Shown: positions 1-9,505, counted from the stretch's first letter. The stretch is 51,917 bases of DNA from Phreatobacter sp. (GCF_030691135.1 NZ_JAUYFA010000099.1:1-51917); one strand, 5' to 3'. Translations and numbers: made by a program. The notes: generated by a model not told the origin, from the sequence alone.

Positions 1-142
1 GCTCGGCCGGCGCCGCCACGGGGGCGGCCGGCGCCTCGACGGCGCTCGGCACCGCCTGCGCCATGGCTGCGAAGGGCACGAGCGGCCCCGTGGCGCTGAG
101 AAGCGCGGCGAGGACCAGCCGGGGGGCGATGCGATCTGTCAT
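1..142 (-). CDS. Partial secreted or inner-membrane protein (N-terminus only)
   Basis: Only the first 47 codons are in the window; the gene runs off the left edge. It starts with ATG and encodes a typical Sec signal sequence: a short basic start (MTDRIAPR), a hydrophobic core of Leu, Ala and Val, and an Ala-Met-Ala cleavage site near residue 29. An Ala/Pro/Val-rich stretch follows. This N-terminus resembles alphaproteobacterial ExbB proteins, which carry a signal peptide and a Pro/Ala linker before the MotA/ExbB domain, but no domain is visible here, so that is only a guess. It lies 70 bp downstream of a thioesterase gene on the same strand and could be cotranscribed with it. Confidence 0.55.
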   Translation of the reverse strand, partial: MTDRIAPRLVLAALLSATGPLVPFAAMAQAVPSAVEAPAAPVAAPAE

Positions 143-212
143 GAATCCGTTCGTCGTCAACACGATGGCCAGGTTCCATAGCTGAAATAAGGCAAGGTGT
201 CGCAACGCGGGA

Positions 213-656
213 TTAACGGGCCCGCGCGATCGCCGCCGTGAGGCTTTCCGGCAACGCGATCGGCCGCCGGCTGGCGGCATCCACATAGACATGGACGAAA
301 TGGCCATGGGCGAGGGTCGTCTCGCCGCCCTGCGCGAAGATGCCGATCTCGTAGCGCTGGCTCGACCTGCCAGCCTCGGCGAAGGCGAGGCCTGCCTCCA
401 GCGGCGCGGGGTAGCTGGCGGGGGCGAAATAGGAGCAGCGCGTGTCGACGACGAGGCCCATCCACGGCCCGGTCACCGGCACCAAGCCGGCCTCGGCGAT
501 GAGGAAGGCGTTCACCACCGTGTCGAAATAGGAATAATAGACGACATTGTTGACGTGGCCGTACTGGTCATTGTCCGACCAGCGCGTCTGGATCGGCGAG
601 AACCAGGTGAAGTCGCTCCGCAGGCGGGGCGTCGGGCGAGGCGGGACGACGGTCAT
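213..656 (-). CDS. 4HBT-family acyl-CoA thioesterase (YbgC/FadM-like)
   Basis: This 147-residue protein has the size of a single hot-dog-fold thioesterase. The motif WSDNDQYGHVNN near residue 27 matches the 4-hydroxybenzoyl-CoA thioesterase active-site region, in which the Asp before the Gly-His-Val-Asn stretch is catalytic. Members hydrolyse acyl-CoA thioesters in the cytoplasm; the acyl substrate cannot be told from the sequence. It is the third gene of a minus-strand run beginning with GtrA, and a secreted protein follows. A YbgC of the tol-pal cluster would be followed by TolQ, and the next gene instead starts with a cleavable signal peptide, so a tol-pal role is unlikely. Confidence 0.85.
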   Translation of the reverse strand: MTVVPPRPTPRLRSDFTWFSPIQTRWSDNDQYGHVNNVVYYSYFDTVVNAFLIAEAGLVPVTGPWMGLVVDTRCSYFAPASYPAPLEAGLAFAEAGRSSQRYEIGIFAQGGETTLAHGHFVHVYVDAASRRPIALPESLTAAIARAR

Positions 657-695
657 CGGCAGGGGCTTTCTCGAGGGAGAAGTGGCATCGGCAGG

Positions 696-1169
696 CTAGG
701 CGAGGAGCGCCGCCGGATCGAGGGGGCGGATGTCCGGCTCGACCCAGGCCAGCCGCGCTTGCGGCGACAGCAGGCACTCCCGCGTCCAGAAGGTGAAAAC
801 GCCGTCCTTGGCGCCGAAGGGGCCGGCGACATAGGCATTGACCCGGCCGGCGAGATCAGCCGGAGCGCCGGCCTTGAGGAACCGGGCGGCGGACCAGACG
901 AAATACACCGTCACCGTCTCGTGATAGCCGCGCATGGCGTCGTTGACCCTGCCGCCGGCGAGATTATAGGCCTTGATCCCCTCGCGGAGCAGGACCCGCG
1001 CCGCCGTCTCGCCATAGGTCGCCACGTGCCAGAGGCCGGTGGCGAGGTGGGCCTGGTGCGACCAGTCGGCGAAGGGCAGGGTGCGCGCCCGGAAGGCCTC
1101 GACGATAGCGAGGATAGCGGCGTCCGAGCCGAAGGGCGGGAAGCTGCGCGCCGGTGTGTCCATGGCCAT
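696..1169 (-). CDS. Conserved hypothetical protein with His-rich helical core
   Basis: This is a soluble protein of about 157 residues that I cannot assign to a named family. The start may be the first Met or the one two residues later (MDTP). Its most striking part is a helical core with spaced polar residues: HQAHLATGLWH at about 38-48, then an Arg-Glu-Gly-Ile-Lys-Ala-Tyr-Asn segment, then YHETVTVYF. The spaced His and Glu residues suggest a metal or substrate site, but this is inference. There is no signal peptide or membrane segment. It sits 18 bp after the GtrA gene and 39 bp before the thioesterase on the same strand, so the three probably form one transcript. Confidence 0.6.
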   Translation of the reverse strand: MAMDTPARSFPPFGSDAAILAIVEAFRARTLPFADWSHQAHLATGLWHVATYGETAARVLLREGIKAYNLAGGRVNDAMRGYHETVTVYFVWSAARFLKAGAPADLAGRVNAYVAGPFGAKDGVFTFWTRECLLSPQARLAWVEPDIRPLDPAALLA

Positions 1170-1187
1170 GGAAGGCCCCCTGCAGTG

Positions 1188-1658
1188 TCAGTGCCGGCCG
1201 CCCGGCCGGGAGAAGACGAAGATCCGCGCCATCGCGAAATTGGCGACGAAGGCGAGGCCGATGGGCACGATCGCGGCGAGCGACAGGGGGAGATAGCGCA
1301 CCGCGAAGAGAAAGCTGACGACCTCGATGGCAAGCCCCACCGTGCCGGAGGCGACGAAGCGCAGATAGGTCGGCCAGGTCAGTCGCCGGCCGCTCTCGGC
1401 GGAAAAGGTGAAGAGCGTGTTGAACAGGTAGGAGTTCGACACCGCCACCGCCCAGCCCAGCGCCTTGGCGAGGCCGAGGGCCGGGTCGCTCGCGGCAAGG
1501 CCGAGGGGGGTGAGCGCCAGCACGGTCACGCCGACGGTGATCGCATAGTTGACGAAGCCGTTGCCGACGCCGATCACGCCGAAGGACAGCATCTTGCGGC
1601 CTTCGCGCATCAGGGCGGCGGTGCGGCCGGCGGGCGGGTTCTGTTGTCCGTCATTCAT
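1188..1658 (-). CDS. GtrA-family membrane protein (putative lipid-linked sugar flippase)
   Basis: GtrA proteins are small four-helix inner-membrane proteins thought to flip polyprenyl-phosphate-linked sugars. The product here begins FGVIGVGNGFVNY, has four hydrophobic segments, and contains the motif SNSYLFNTLFTF after the second helix, all typical of the family. The frame stays open upstream to a GTG at 1736, but the ATG at 1658 (MNDGQQ) gives the usual length of about 156 residues and is preferred. It is divergent from a GtrB/ArnC-type glycosyltransferase at 1798, the usual functional partner: that enzyme makes the polyprenyl-phosphate sugar and GtrA moves it across the membrane. Confidence 0.82.
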   Translation of the reverse strand: MNDGQQNPPAGRTAALMREGRKMLSFGVIGVGNGFVNYAITVGVTVLALTPLGLAASDPALGLAKALGWAVAVSNSYLFNTLFTFSAESGRRLTWPTYLRFVASGTVGLAIEVVSFLFAVRYLPLSLAAIVPIGLAFVANFAMARIFVFSRPGGRH

Positions 1659-1797
1659 CACAGCGCCGTCGTCTACACGCTTTTGCACCATGAAACAGCC
1701 GGCACGCGGTGACCATGATCTGCAATCGCCCTTCACGGCGGCGTGAACTCGGCTATCATGATCCCAGTTTCAGGAGCGGTCCCCGGGCCGTCGGCAC

Positions 1798-2847
1798 ATG
1801 ATCATCAGCGACAGGCGTGTCATCGCCTTTCCCGGCGCCGAGACGCCGCCCTTCGGCCTCACCATCGTGGTGCCGGCCTATAACGAAGCCGAGGCTCTCC
1901 CTCACACCCATGCCAAGCTGACGGCCTTCGCCCGCAAGCTCAGGGAACAGCGGGGCCTTGCGGTCGAGATCCTCTATGTCGACGACGGCTCGCGCGACGG
2001 TACGCTGGCGGTGGCCGAAAGTCTCAAACCCGACGGCGCCGATGTCCAGGTCATCGGTTTCTCGCGCAATTTCGGCAAGGAGGCGGCCCTCCTCGCCGGC
2101 CTCGACAATGCCCGCTTCGGTGCCGTGATCTTCATGGATGCGGACGGCCAGCATCCGACCGCGGTGGCCGAGACGCTCGTGTCGCGCTGGCTCGACGAGG
2201 GCTATGACGTCGTCTTCACCTACAAGGCCCATCGCCGCGACGAGCCGCGCCTGCGCACCATGTTCGTCAACGCGTTCTACGGCCTGGTCAATGCCGGCGT
2301 CCGCCACAAGATTCCGGCCGATGCCGGTGACTTCCGCCTGCTGTCGCCGCGGGCCGCTGCGGCCCTGCGCCGCCTCCCCGAGCGCGGCCGCTTCTTCAAG
2401 GGCCTGTCGAGCTGGGTCGGCTTCCGCCAGATCGGCATCCCCTACGAGCCGGACGCCCGCGAACAGGGCGAGGCCAAGTGGAGCTTCTGGGGTCTCCTCG
2501 CCTTTTCGATCGAGGGCCTGACCTCGTTCTCGATCGTGCCGCTGCGGCTCGCCAGCCTTCTCGGCGCGCTGCTGGCCGCGCTCGCCTTCTGCTACGGCCT
2601 GTTCATCGTCGGCGAGACCATCATCAACGGCCGGGGCGTGCCGGGCTATCCCTCGGTCTTCGTGGCGGTCACCTTCATCGGCGGCGTCCAGCTGCTGATG
2701 ATCGGCGTCCTCGGCGAATACATCGGCAAGATCCTCTCGGAACTGAAGGGACGGCCGGTCTATCTCGTCGCCGAGCAGAGCCTGAAACGTGCCGCCGACC
2801 AGGCCGCGACCACCGACGCCCCGGGCCCGCTCGCCCAGGGCGACTGA
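1798..2847 (+). CDS. Glycosyltransferase family 2, polyprenyl-phosphate sugar transferase (GtrB/ArnC/DPM1-like)
   Basis: This protein of 349 residues has an N-terminal GT-A fold: LTIVVPAYNE at 21-30, VDDGSRDGT at 61-69 and the metal-binding DADGQHP at 114-120. Two membrane helices follow, at roughly 248-275 and 288-312, ending in GEYIGKI, a signature of bactoprenol glucosyl- and mannosyltransferases. Such enzymes transfer a sugar from a nucleotide donor to undecaprenyl phosphate on the cytoplasmic face. The donor sugar is unknown. It is divergent from GtrA, and 15 bp separates it from a ChbG/YdjC deacetylase, suggesting a joint pathway in which a lipid-linked amino sugar is made, perhaps deacetylated, and flipped. 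Confidence 0.9.
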   Translation: MIISDRRVIAFPGAETPPFGLTIVVPAYNEAEALPHTHAKLTAFARKLREQRGLAVEILYVDDGSRDGTLAVAESLKPDGADVQVIGFSRNFGKEAALLAGLDNARFGAVIFMDADGQHPTAVAETLVSRWLDEGYDVVFTYKAHRRDEPRLRTMFVNAFYGLVNAGVRHKIPADAGDFRLLSPRAAAALRRLPERGRFFKGLSSWVGFRQIGIPYEPDAREQGEAKWSFWGLLAFSIEGLTSFSIVPLRLASLLGALLAALAFCYGLFIVGETIINGRGVPGYPSVFVAVTFIGGVQLLMIGVLGEYIGKILSELKGRPVYLVAEQSLKRAADQAATTDAPGPLAQGD

Positions 2848-2862
2848 GCGCGGACCCGCCCG

Positions 2863-3660
2863 ATGAAGCGCCTGATCCTCTGCGCCGATGACTATGCGCT
2901 GGCGCCGGGGGTCTCGCGCGCCATCCGTGAACTGGCGGCCGCCGGGCGCCTGAACGCCACCTCGGTGATGACGCCGGGACCGGACCTCGCCGCCGAGGCG
3001 CAACGGCTGATTGCGGTCGCGCCGCCCGGGTTCCAGATCGGCCTGCATCTAACGCTCACCGGAGGGCTGACGCCCCTCACGGCGCCGCGTCTGGCCATGG
3101 CGGAGGGCATCGGTTCGCTCCTGATGCGATCGCATCTGCGCCGGCTCGATCGCGCCGAAGTCGCCGCCGAGATCGCGGCGCAGATGCGGGCCTTCATCGC
3201 CGCCTTCGGCGCGCCGCCCGCCTTTGTCGACGGGCATCAGCACGCCCATCTCCTGCCCGGCATCCGCGACCTCGTCGTGGCCGCGGCGGAGCGCCATGCG
3301 CCGGGCGCATGGATCCGCCAGTGCAGCGGGCCGGGCGGCGCCGGGACGGGCCTCAAGGGGCAGGTCATCGCCGGCCTGTCGCGGGGCCTGCGCCGCCTCC
3401 TTGCGCGTCACGGCGTGCCGACCAACCCGGCCTTTTCCGGCGCCTACGACTTCCGCCAGGCCTCCAATTTCGCTGCCATTTTCCCGACTTTCCTCACACG
3501 GTTGCCGGATGCCGCTCTCGTCATGGTCCATCCCGGCCATGTCGACGAGGCGCTGAGGGGGGTCGATCCGGTCCATGAGCCTCGCGCCCACGAATATACC
3601 TATCTCGCCGGCGACGCCTTCCCGGCCGATCTGGCGACGGCCGGCTTCGTGCTCGCCTGA
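2863..3660 (+). CDS. ChbG/HpnK (YdjC) family carbohydrate deacetylase
   Basis: This 265-residue protein belongs to the YdjC family of metal-dependent N-deacetylases, which remove acetyl groups from N-acetyl-hexosamine units; HpnK is a hopanoid-associated member. It starts with the metal-binding CADDYALAPG at residues 7-16. It also has GLHLTLTGG near residue 60, DGHQHAHLLP near 123-132, and a C-terminal MVHPGH motif. It lies 15 bp after the polyprenyl-phosphate glycosyltransferase in the same direction, so the two are very likely cotranscribed. No hopanoid genes are nearby, so an amino-sugar lipid carrier or a lipid A precursor is a more natural substrate here, though this is inference. Confidence 0.9.
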   Translation: MKRLILCADDYALAPGVSRAIRELAAAGRLNATSVMTPGPDLAAEAQRLIAVAPPGFQIGLHLTLTGGLTPLTAPRLAMAEGIGSLLMRSHLRRLDRAEVAAEIAAQMRAFIAAFGAPPAFVDGHQHAHLLPGIRDLVVAAAERHAPGAWIRQCSGPGGAGTGLKGQVIAGLSRGLRRLLARHGVPTNPAFSGAYDFRQASNFAAIFPTFLTRLPDAALVMVHPGHVDEALRGVDPVHEPRAHEYTYLAGDAFPADLATAGFVLA

Positions 3661-3703
3661 GCCTGCCTCGCTTCTGCAATTTCCTGTTGCGAATGATTTG
3701 CAG

Positions 3704-3722
3704 GTAATCGAGAGTAGATTAC
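3704..3722. promoter_or_regulatory. Inverted repeat upstream of the barrel-like protein gene
   Basis: The sequence GTAATC-GAGAGTA-GATTAC is a perfect six-base dyad with a seven-base spacer. It lies in the unusually AT-rich stretch between the deacetylase stop and the next start at 3812, about 90 bp upstream of that ATG. Its position and symmetry fit an operator for a dimeric regulator overlapping the promoter. No regulator gene adjoins it and the match to any known operator is unknown. Confidence 0.3.
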
Positions 3723-3811
3723 GAATCACCGTCGGGACATTGTCGTGCGGTCGCCCCTGCCATTGGGAGCGCCGGGGCGGGTTCCGGCGAGGGGATCACC
3801 GGGGGCAGGAC

Positions 3812-4738
3812 ATGAATCGCATCGCCGCAGCGGCCGTGGCCGCATCGCTCTTCGCCCTGCCCGCCATGGCGGCCGATGTCGGTCGCCCGCAGGCCGGCGC
3901 GCCGGCGAGCGAGGCCGCCGGGCCCGATGACGCCTATGGCTTTCTCGACGGCACCGGCGTCGGCAGCCCCGGCGACCGCGGGCTGACCTCCGAGATCACC
4001 GCCCGCTTCGGTAAATTCGATGGCCGTTACACCGGCATCAATACCAAACTCGAGGCCGGCTGGACGCCGGTCCAGCGCCTGCAGGTCTCGCTGGCGGTGT
4101 GGGCGGCCTATCACGACATCCGCAACAACACCGTTCCCGGCTATCCGAATCAGAACCGCTTCGGCTTCGACGGCATCGCCGGACAGGTGCGCTACCAATT
4201 GAAGGAGCGCGGCGCGTCGCCCTTCGATCCCGGCCTCACCGTCGGCCTGGAACTGCGCTGGGGCCGCTTCTCCGAGGGGCTCGGCATCTCCGCCGAGCGT
4301 TTCGCCGCCACCTTCAAGATCGCCGCCGATGCCGCGCTGATCGGCGACCGGCTCTACGGCTCCGTCAACCTCAATATCGGCCCGGGCACCGAGCGCCCGC
4401 GCGGCGCGCTCGGCTATGCCAACGATTCCAGTCTCGAGCTCGGCGGTGCCCTGGCCTGGCGGCTGGGCGAGGGCAGCAGCACCTTCGTCGGCGGCAATCT
4501 GCGCTATGTCGCCGCCTATGGCGGCGCTTTCCTCAACCAGTGGGGCGGCCATGCCGTGCTCGTCGGTCCGACCCTCTTCCACAAGATCGGCGATGTCGGC
4601 CCGCTGAAGGACACCTTCGTCTCGCTCGCCTGGAACGCCCAGGTCTGGGGCAGGGCGGCGGGCGCCGCCACCGGCGGCCTCGACCTCGTCAATTTCGAGC
4701 GCCACCAGGTGCGTGTGAAGCTCGGCGGCGCCTTCTGA
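3812..4738 (+). CDS. Secreted, probable outer-membrane beta-barrel protein of unknown function
   Basis: The preferred start is the ATG at 3812, preceded by a purine-rich GGGGGCAGGA, because it places a Sec signal peptide (MNRIAAAAVAASLFALPAMA) right at the N-terminus. The mature protein of about 288 residues is rich in alternating aromatic, Gly and charged residues, as in FGKFDGRYTGINTKLEAGWTP, and ends in VRVKLGGAF. A C-terminal Phe with alternating hydrophobic residues is the usual BAM-recognised end of outer-membrane barrels. I recognise no named family; it could be a porin-like or transport-associated barrel. The frame is open upstream to 3575, overlapping the deacetylase, but that part reads as a shadow. 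Confidence 0.7.
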   Translation: MNRIAAAAVAASLFALPAMAADVGRPQAGAPASEAAGPDDAYGFLDGTGVGSPGDRGLTSEITARFGKFDGRYTGINTKLEAGWTPVQRLQVSLAVWAAYHDIRNNTVPGYPNQNRFGFDGIAGQVRYQLKERGASPFDPGLTVGLELRWGRFSEGLGISAERFAATFKIAADAALIGDRLYGSVNLNIGPGTERPRGALGYANDSSLELGGALAWRLGEGSSTFVGGNLRYVAAYGGAFLNQWGGHAVLVGPTLFHKIGDVGPLKDTFVSLAWNAQVWGRAAGAATGGLDLVNFERHQVRVKLGGAF

Positions 4739-4753
4739 GCGCCGGGCGGCCCG

Positions 4754-4779
4754 GCCGCCGTGCACAGCCGCCGTGCACA
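4754..4779. repeat. Two tandem copies of a 13-bp unit
   Basis: GCCGCCGTGCACA occurs twice head to tail (4754-4766, 4767-4779), followed by a partial third copy. It lies in the 117-bp intergenic gap after the barrel-like protein gene. It may be a slippage product with no function. Confidence 0.6.
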
Positions 4780-4855
4780 GCCGCGTGAGCGGGCCTGCCG
4801 GGCGCTTCCGTCTGCGCCATGGATCGGCCATAACTCGCGCTGACAAGGCAAGGCC

Positions 4856-5146
4856 ATGGCACGTTTCTTCTTCAACCGCAGGGCACCGGATCCGGAGACG
4901 GCGGACGCGTCGCGCCGCCTGACAACCCTCGTCCGCGAGATCCTTCACCTAACGGAAGATGACGGCGTGACCGTCAGCGAGATCGCCTGTTCCCATCCCG
5001 AATGCGGCGATGCCGAAACCGTCATCCTCATCATGCGCGTCGGACGCCGCACCGAAGCGGTGAAGGTGCTGAAGGCCATGCGCCTCGTCACTGAGGAGGA
5101 GTTGCGCCAGGCGCTTGCCGGCGCGCCCTCCGATGCGCTGTCCTGA
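4856..5146 (+). CDS. Small conserved hypothetical protein with a CSHPEC motif
   Basis: This protein of 96 residues starts at an ATG and has no signal peptide or membrane helix. It begins with a basic MARFFFNRR segment, then an acidic helical region, then IACSHPECGDAETVILIM at about 42-59, then a basic segment RVGRRTEAVKVLKAM and an acidic end. The two Cys residues four apart next to His and Glu could hold a metal or a thiol switch. The pattern of a Cys pair followed by Glu-Thr-Val-Ile recurs in small uncharacterised alphaproteobacterial proteins as I remember them, but I know no function. It stands alone before the ABC transporter, with its own 117-bp upstream gap. Confidence 0.65.
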   Translation: MARFFFNRRAPDPETADASRRLTTLVREILHLTEDDGVTVSEIACSHPECGDAETVILIMRVGRRTEAVKVLKAMRLVTEEELRQALAGAPSDALS

Positions 5147-5275
5147 CATGGCTCTTCCCATGCCGCGGGGCGTGTGATTCATGAGGACGCGCGCCGGGGG
5201 GATCGTTACTCGCCCAGGGTTGCCCACACTCTTCCGCACGGCCTTTCCCTTTCCGACCAGCCCCGGGGTTCCCTC

Positions 5276-7375
5276 ATGCTTCCCATCGCCATAGCAGCAG
5301 GATCGGCCGGCCTCGCGCTGGCGGTGGCGAGGCTCGTCGGATGGGTCGACCTGCCGCCCTATGTGTTCATCCTGACGATGGTCGCCGCCGTCGTCGCCTG
5401 GCTGTCGCGGCCGACATCGACGCTCATCCGGGCGATCATCGGCTTCCTCGTCGTCTGGCACCTCGTCTCGCTCGCCATCCTGCTCGCCAACGAAGCCGGC
5501 CTGATCTCCGAGGCTCTCGGCCCCTATCTGCCGACGCGGGCCAGCATCCTCCTGTCGGTGATCTTCGCCCTCGGCGTCTATGGCCTGAGCTTCGTCGGCA
5601 CGATCCGCCAGATCACCAATCTCGCAGATCCCTTCTTCGAGACGCGTGACGTCGGCACCATCGAGCTGCCCTTTGGCATCGCCTTCCGCCTGCAGGAACG
5701 CTACATCGCGCATGCCCTGCTCTACCTGCTGCTGGTCATCAACATCGCCCAGGTTCTTGCGACGGTGCTGCTCAACCAGTGGAACAACCGCTTCTACACC
5801 GCGCTCCAGCAGCGCGCCGAGGCGACGTTCTGGGTCGAACTGCAATATTTCACTATCGTCGCCTTTCTCTGGGTGATCCTCGCCGTCTATGAACTCTATC
5901 TCACCCAGTTCACGCAGATGCGCTGGCGCCGCTGGATGACCGCCAGGCTGACGGGCCACTGGCTCGACGACGGCGGTCATTATCGCATGCGCCTGCAGGG
6001 GAACCAGGCCGACAACCCCGACCAGCGCATCGCCGAGGACGTCAGGCTGTTCACCGACAACACGCTCGGCCTGATGATCCGCTTCTTCTCGGCGATCCTG
6101 TCGCTCTATGCCTTCGTGCTCATCCTCTGGGGCCTGTCGGCGAGCTTCAAATACAACGTGCTCGGCATCGACCTCGAATCGATCCCCGGCTACCTCGTCT
6201 ATGCCGCCCTCTTCGTCGCCATCTTCGGCACGGTCTGCGCCCATCTCATCGGCCGCAAGCTGATCGGCATCAACTTCCTGCGCCAGCGCTACGAGGCGGA
6301 CTTCCGTTATGCGCTTGTGCGCGTGCGCGAGAACGACGAGCAGATCGCCCTTCTCAAGGGCGAGAATGCCGAGGCCCAGGGCCTGACGCGTCGCTTCGGC
6401 AACGTCGTGTCGAACTGGTTCGACTACATGAAATACACCAAGCGGCTCACCTGGTTCACGACCTTCGTCAACCAGGCCTCGGTGATCTTTCCCTTCATCC
6501 TGCTGGCGCCGGCCTATTTCTCCGGCGCGGTGCAGCTCGGCGCCCTGACCCAGACGGCCGGCGCCTTCGGCCGGGTGGAATCGGCCCTTCTCATCTTCAC
6601 CAACCTCTATGCCTCGCTGGCCGACTACAAGTCGGTGATCGATCGCCTCACCGGGTTCGAGAAGTCGGCCGACGGCGCGAGGGCGAAGCCGGCGACGGCC
6701 ATCGACACTGTCCGCGACGGCGACCGTCTGCAGCTCGCCAACCTCGCCGTGACCCTGCCGGATGGCCAGCAACTCGTCTCCGCCCCCGACCTCACCGTCA
6801 ATGCCGGTGAACGCGTGCTGGTCACCGGTCCGTCGGGCTCGGGCAAGTCGACGCTGTTCCGCGCCATTGCCGGCATCTGGCCGCATGGATCGGGCACCGT
6901 CGTCTCGCCCGCGGGGGCCGACATCATGCTGCTGCCACAGCGGCCCTATTTCCCGGTGGCGACGCTGCGCGACGCGGTTACCTACCCAGCCGAGCGCGGC
7001 GCCTATACCGATGCCGCGATCGTCGAGGCTCTGGAGGCAATGAACCTCTCGGCGCTGGCCACCCGCCTCGACGAGGAGGCCGCCTGGCACCAGATCCTGT
7101 CGGGCGGCGAGCAGCAGCGACTGGCCCTCGCCCGCGCGCTGCTGTGCAAGCCGGACTGGCTCTTCCTCGACGAGGCGACCGCTGCCATCGACGAGACCGG
7201 TGAGGCCGCCCTCTACAAGGCGCTGTGCGACCGGTTGCCGAATTCCACCATCGTGTCGATCGGCCACCGCTCGACGCTGGTGAACTTCCACGACCGCCGC
7301 ATCCATCTGGTCAAGGACGAGACGGGTCTCCACGTCGCCGGCGACGCGCCGCTGATGGCGCTGGTCAAGGCCTGA
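5276..7375 (+). CDS. ABC transporter, fused permease and ATPase (SbmA/BacA or YddA type)
   Basis: From the ATG at 5276 the product has 699 residues; a GTG at 5174 would add 34 polar residues before the first helix and is less likely. Several membrane helices fill roughly the first 460 residues. They include LNQWNNRFYTALQ and the NPDQRIAEDVR segment typical of the ABC_membrane_2 (SbmA/BacA) domain. The C-terminal ATPase has Walker A GPSGSGKST near 518-526, signature LSGGEQQRLALARAL near 608-622 and Walker B WLFLDEATAAID near 627-638. Family members move peptides, vitamin B12 or very long-chain fatty acids. As a half-transporter it should act as a homodimer in the inner membrane; the substrate is not deducible. 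It is a single gene, convergent with the META-domain gene. Confidence 0.88.
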   Translation: MLPIAIAAGSAGLALAVARLVGWVDLPPYVFILTMVAAVVAWLSRPTSTLIRAIIGFLVVWHLVSLAILLANEAGLISEALGPYLPTRASILLSVIFALGVYGLSFVGTIRQITNLADPFFETRDVGTIELPFGIAFRLQERYIAHALLYLLLVINIAQVLATVLLNQWNNRFYTALQQRAEATFWVELQYFTIVAFLWVILAVYELYLTQFTQMRWRRWMTARLTGHWLDDGGHYRMRLQGNQADNPDQRIAEDVRLFTDNTLGLMIRFFSAILSLYAFVLILWGLSASFKYNVLGIDLESIPGYLVYAALFVAIFGTVCAHLIGRKLIGINFLRQRYEADFRYALVRVRENDEQIALLKGENAEAQGLTRRFGNVVSNWFDYMKYTKRLTWFTTFVNQASVIFPFILLAPAYFSGAVQLGALTQTAGAFGRVESALLIFTNLYASLADYKSVIDRLTGFEKSADGARAKPATAIDTVRDGDRLQLANLAVTLPDGQQLVSAPDLTVNAGERVLVTGPSGSGKSTLFRAIAGIWPHGSGTVVSPAGADIMLLPQRPYFPVATLRDAVTYPAERGAYTDAAIVEALEAMNLSALATRLDEEAAWHQILSGGEQQRLALARALLCKPDWLFLDEATAAIDETGEAALYKALCDRLPNSTIVSIGHRSTLVNFHDRRIHLVKDETGLHVAGDAPLMALVKA

Positions 7376-7382
7376 GGCGGGG

Positions 7383-7862
7383 TCAGAAGGCCGGCTCGAA
7401 GGTCACCGTGCCGCGCACGCCGGTGAAGGTCATGCCGCGCGCGCCGTGCGGCCGCCAGCGGGTCGCGCCCTGGATCGCCCAGAAGATGGCGCGCTCCTGC
7501 CGGTCGACCTCGCCACCGCACTTCCGCTCGATGAAGTTCAGCGGTCCGAAGCGGATGTCGCTCGGGCCGGCATTGCGGCGGTAGTCGGCGCTGACCGGGT
7601 TGCAGCCGCCGAAGCCGGTCATCCGGAGGCCCGGCGTGAAGGTGAAGGCCGGCCGGTCGTTGGCCACCGGCCGCCGGCCGTTGACCGACACCACAGCGAG
7701 GCGCAACCCGACAGGAAAGCTGTGGAACAGCATGACCTCGGCGCGGGTCGGCTGGCGCTGGCGCTGCGGCTCCTGCCGGCGCTGGGCTTCGGCGGCCGCT
7801 GTGGCGGTGATGAGGGCCGCCGCCGCCAGGGACGCGACGATCGCAGGACGTGTTGGGGTCAT
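7383..7862 (-). CDS. Secreted META-domain (HslJ-like) protein
   Basis: This 159-residue protein has a signal peptide with a cleavage site after about residue 26 (AAAEA-Q), then a short basic Gln/Arg linker. The core contains GFGGCNPVSADY, then IRFGPLNFIERKC and an acidic-aromatic helix. These are the hallmarks of the META domain, in which a Gly-Gly-Cys-Asn turn and a later Cys are conserved. HslJ-type META proteins are periplasmic or lipoprotein factors linked to envelope stress, but their biochemical role is unclear. The two Cys residues could form a disulfide. It is convergent with the ABC exporter, whose stop lies 7 bp away. Confidence 0.72.
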   Translation of the reverse strand: MTPTRPAIVASLAAAALITATAAAEAQRRQEPQRQRQPTRAEVMLFHSFPVGLRLAVVSVNGRRPVANDRPAFTFTPGLRMTGFGGCNPVSADYRRNAGPSDIRFGPLNFIERKCGGEVDRQERAIFWAIQGATRWRPHGARGMTFTGVRGTVTFEPAF

Positions 7863-7911
7863 GCCCCCGGTTTAGGCAGATGGAGCCGGCGGTTCAACCC
7901 CGGCCCCGACA

Positions 7912-9342
<1,431 letters not shown>

Positions 9343-9456
9343 GGCCGGGCGACCCCTCACGCGGACCGAACTTCAATGCGGCCACTCTCCACGATCAGGG
9401 TAAACGCGGCGTTTCCAATCCCTTGCCAAATCGGCCGGATGGCGTCCCGAAACGGA

Positions 9457-9480
9457 ACGGGCCCGCATGAGCGGGCCCGT
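9457..9480 (-). terminator. Rho-independent terminator after the Spy/CpxP-like gene
   Basis: ACGGGCCCGC and GCGGGCCCGT form a perfect 10-bp stem around a four-base loop. On the minus strand a T-containing stretch (TTCCGTTTC) follows. It lies 26 bp past the stop of the gene at 9506-10141 and before the sigma-54 activator, so it should separate the two transcripts. Confidence 0.7.
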
Positions 9481-9505
9481 CAAATGTCGAGAGGATCTGA
9501 GGATT

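Noticed and set aside
1-656. tol-pal cluster (YbgC followed by TolQ)
   Set aside because: The gene after the thioesterase starts with a cleavable signal peptide, unlike TolQ, and the rest of the cluster is not visible.
4949-7333. Long open frame of 794 codons on the minus strand opposite the ABC transporter
   Set aside because: It is Arg/Asp/Glu/Gly-rich with no recognisable domain, and lies wholly against a well-supported gene. Such antisense frames are common in very GC-rich DNA.
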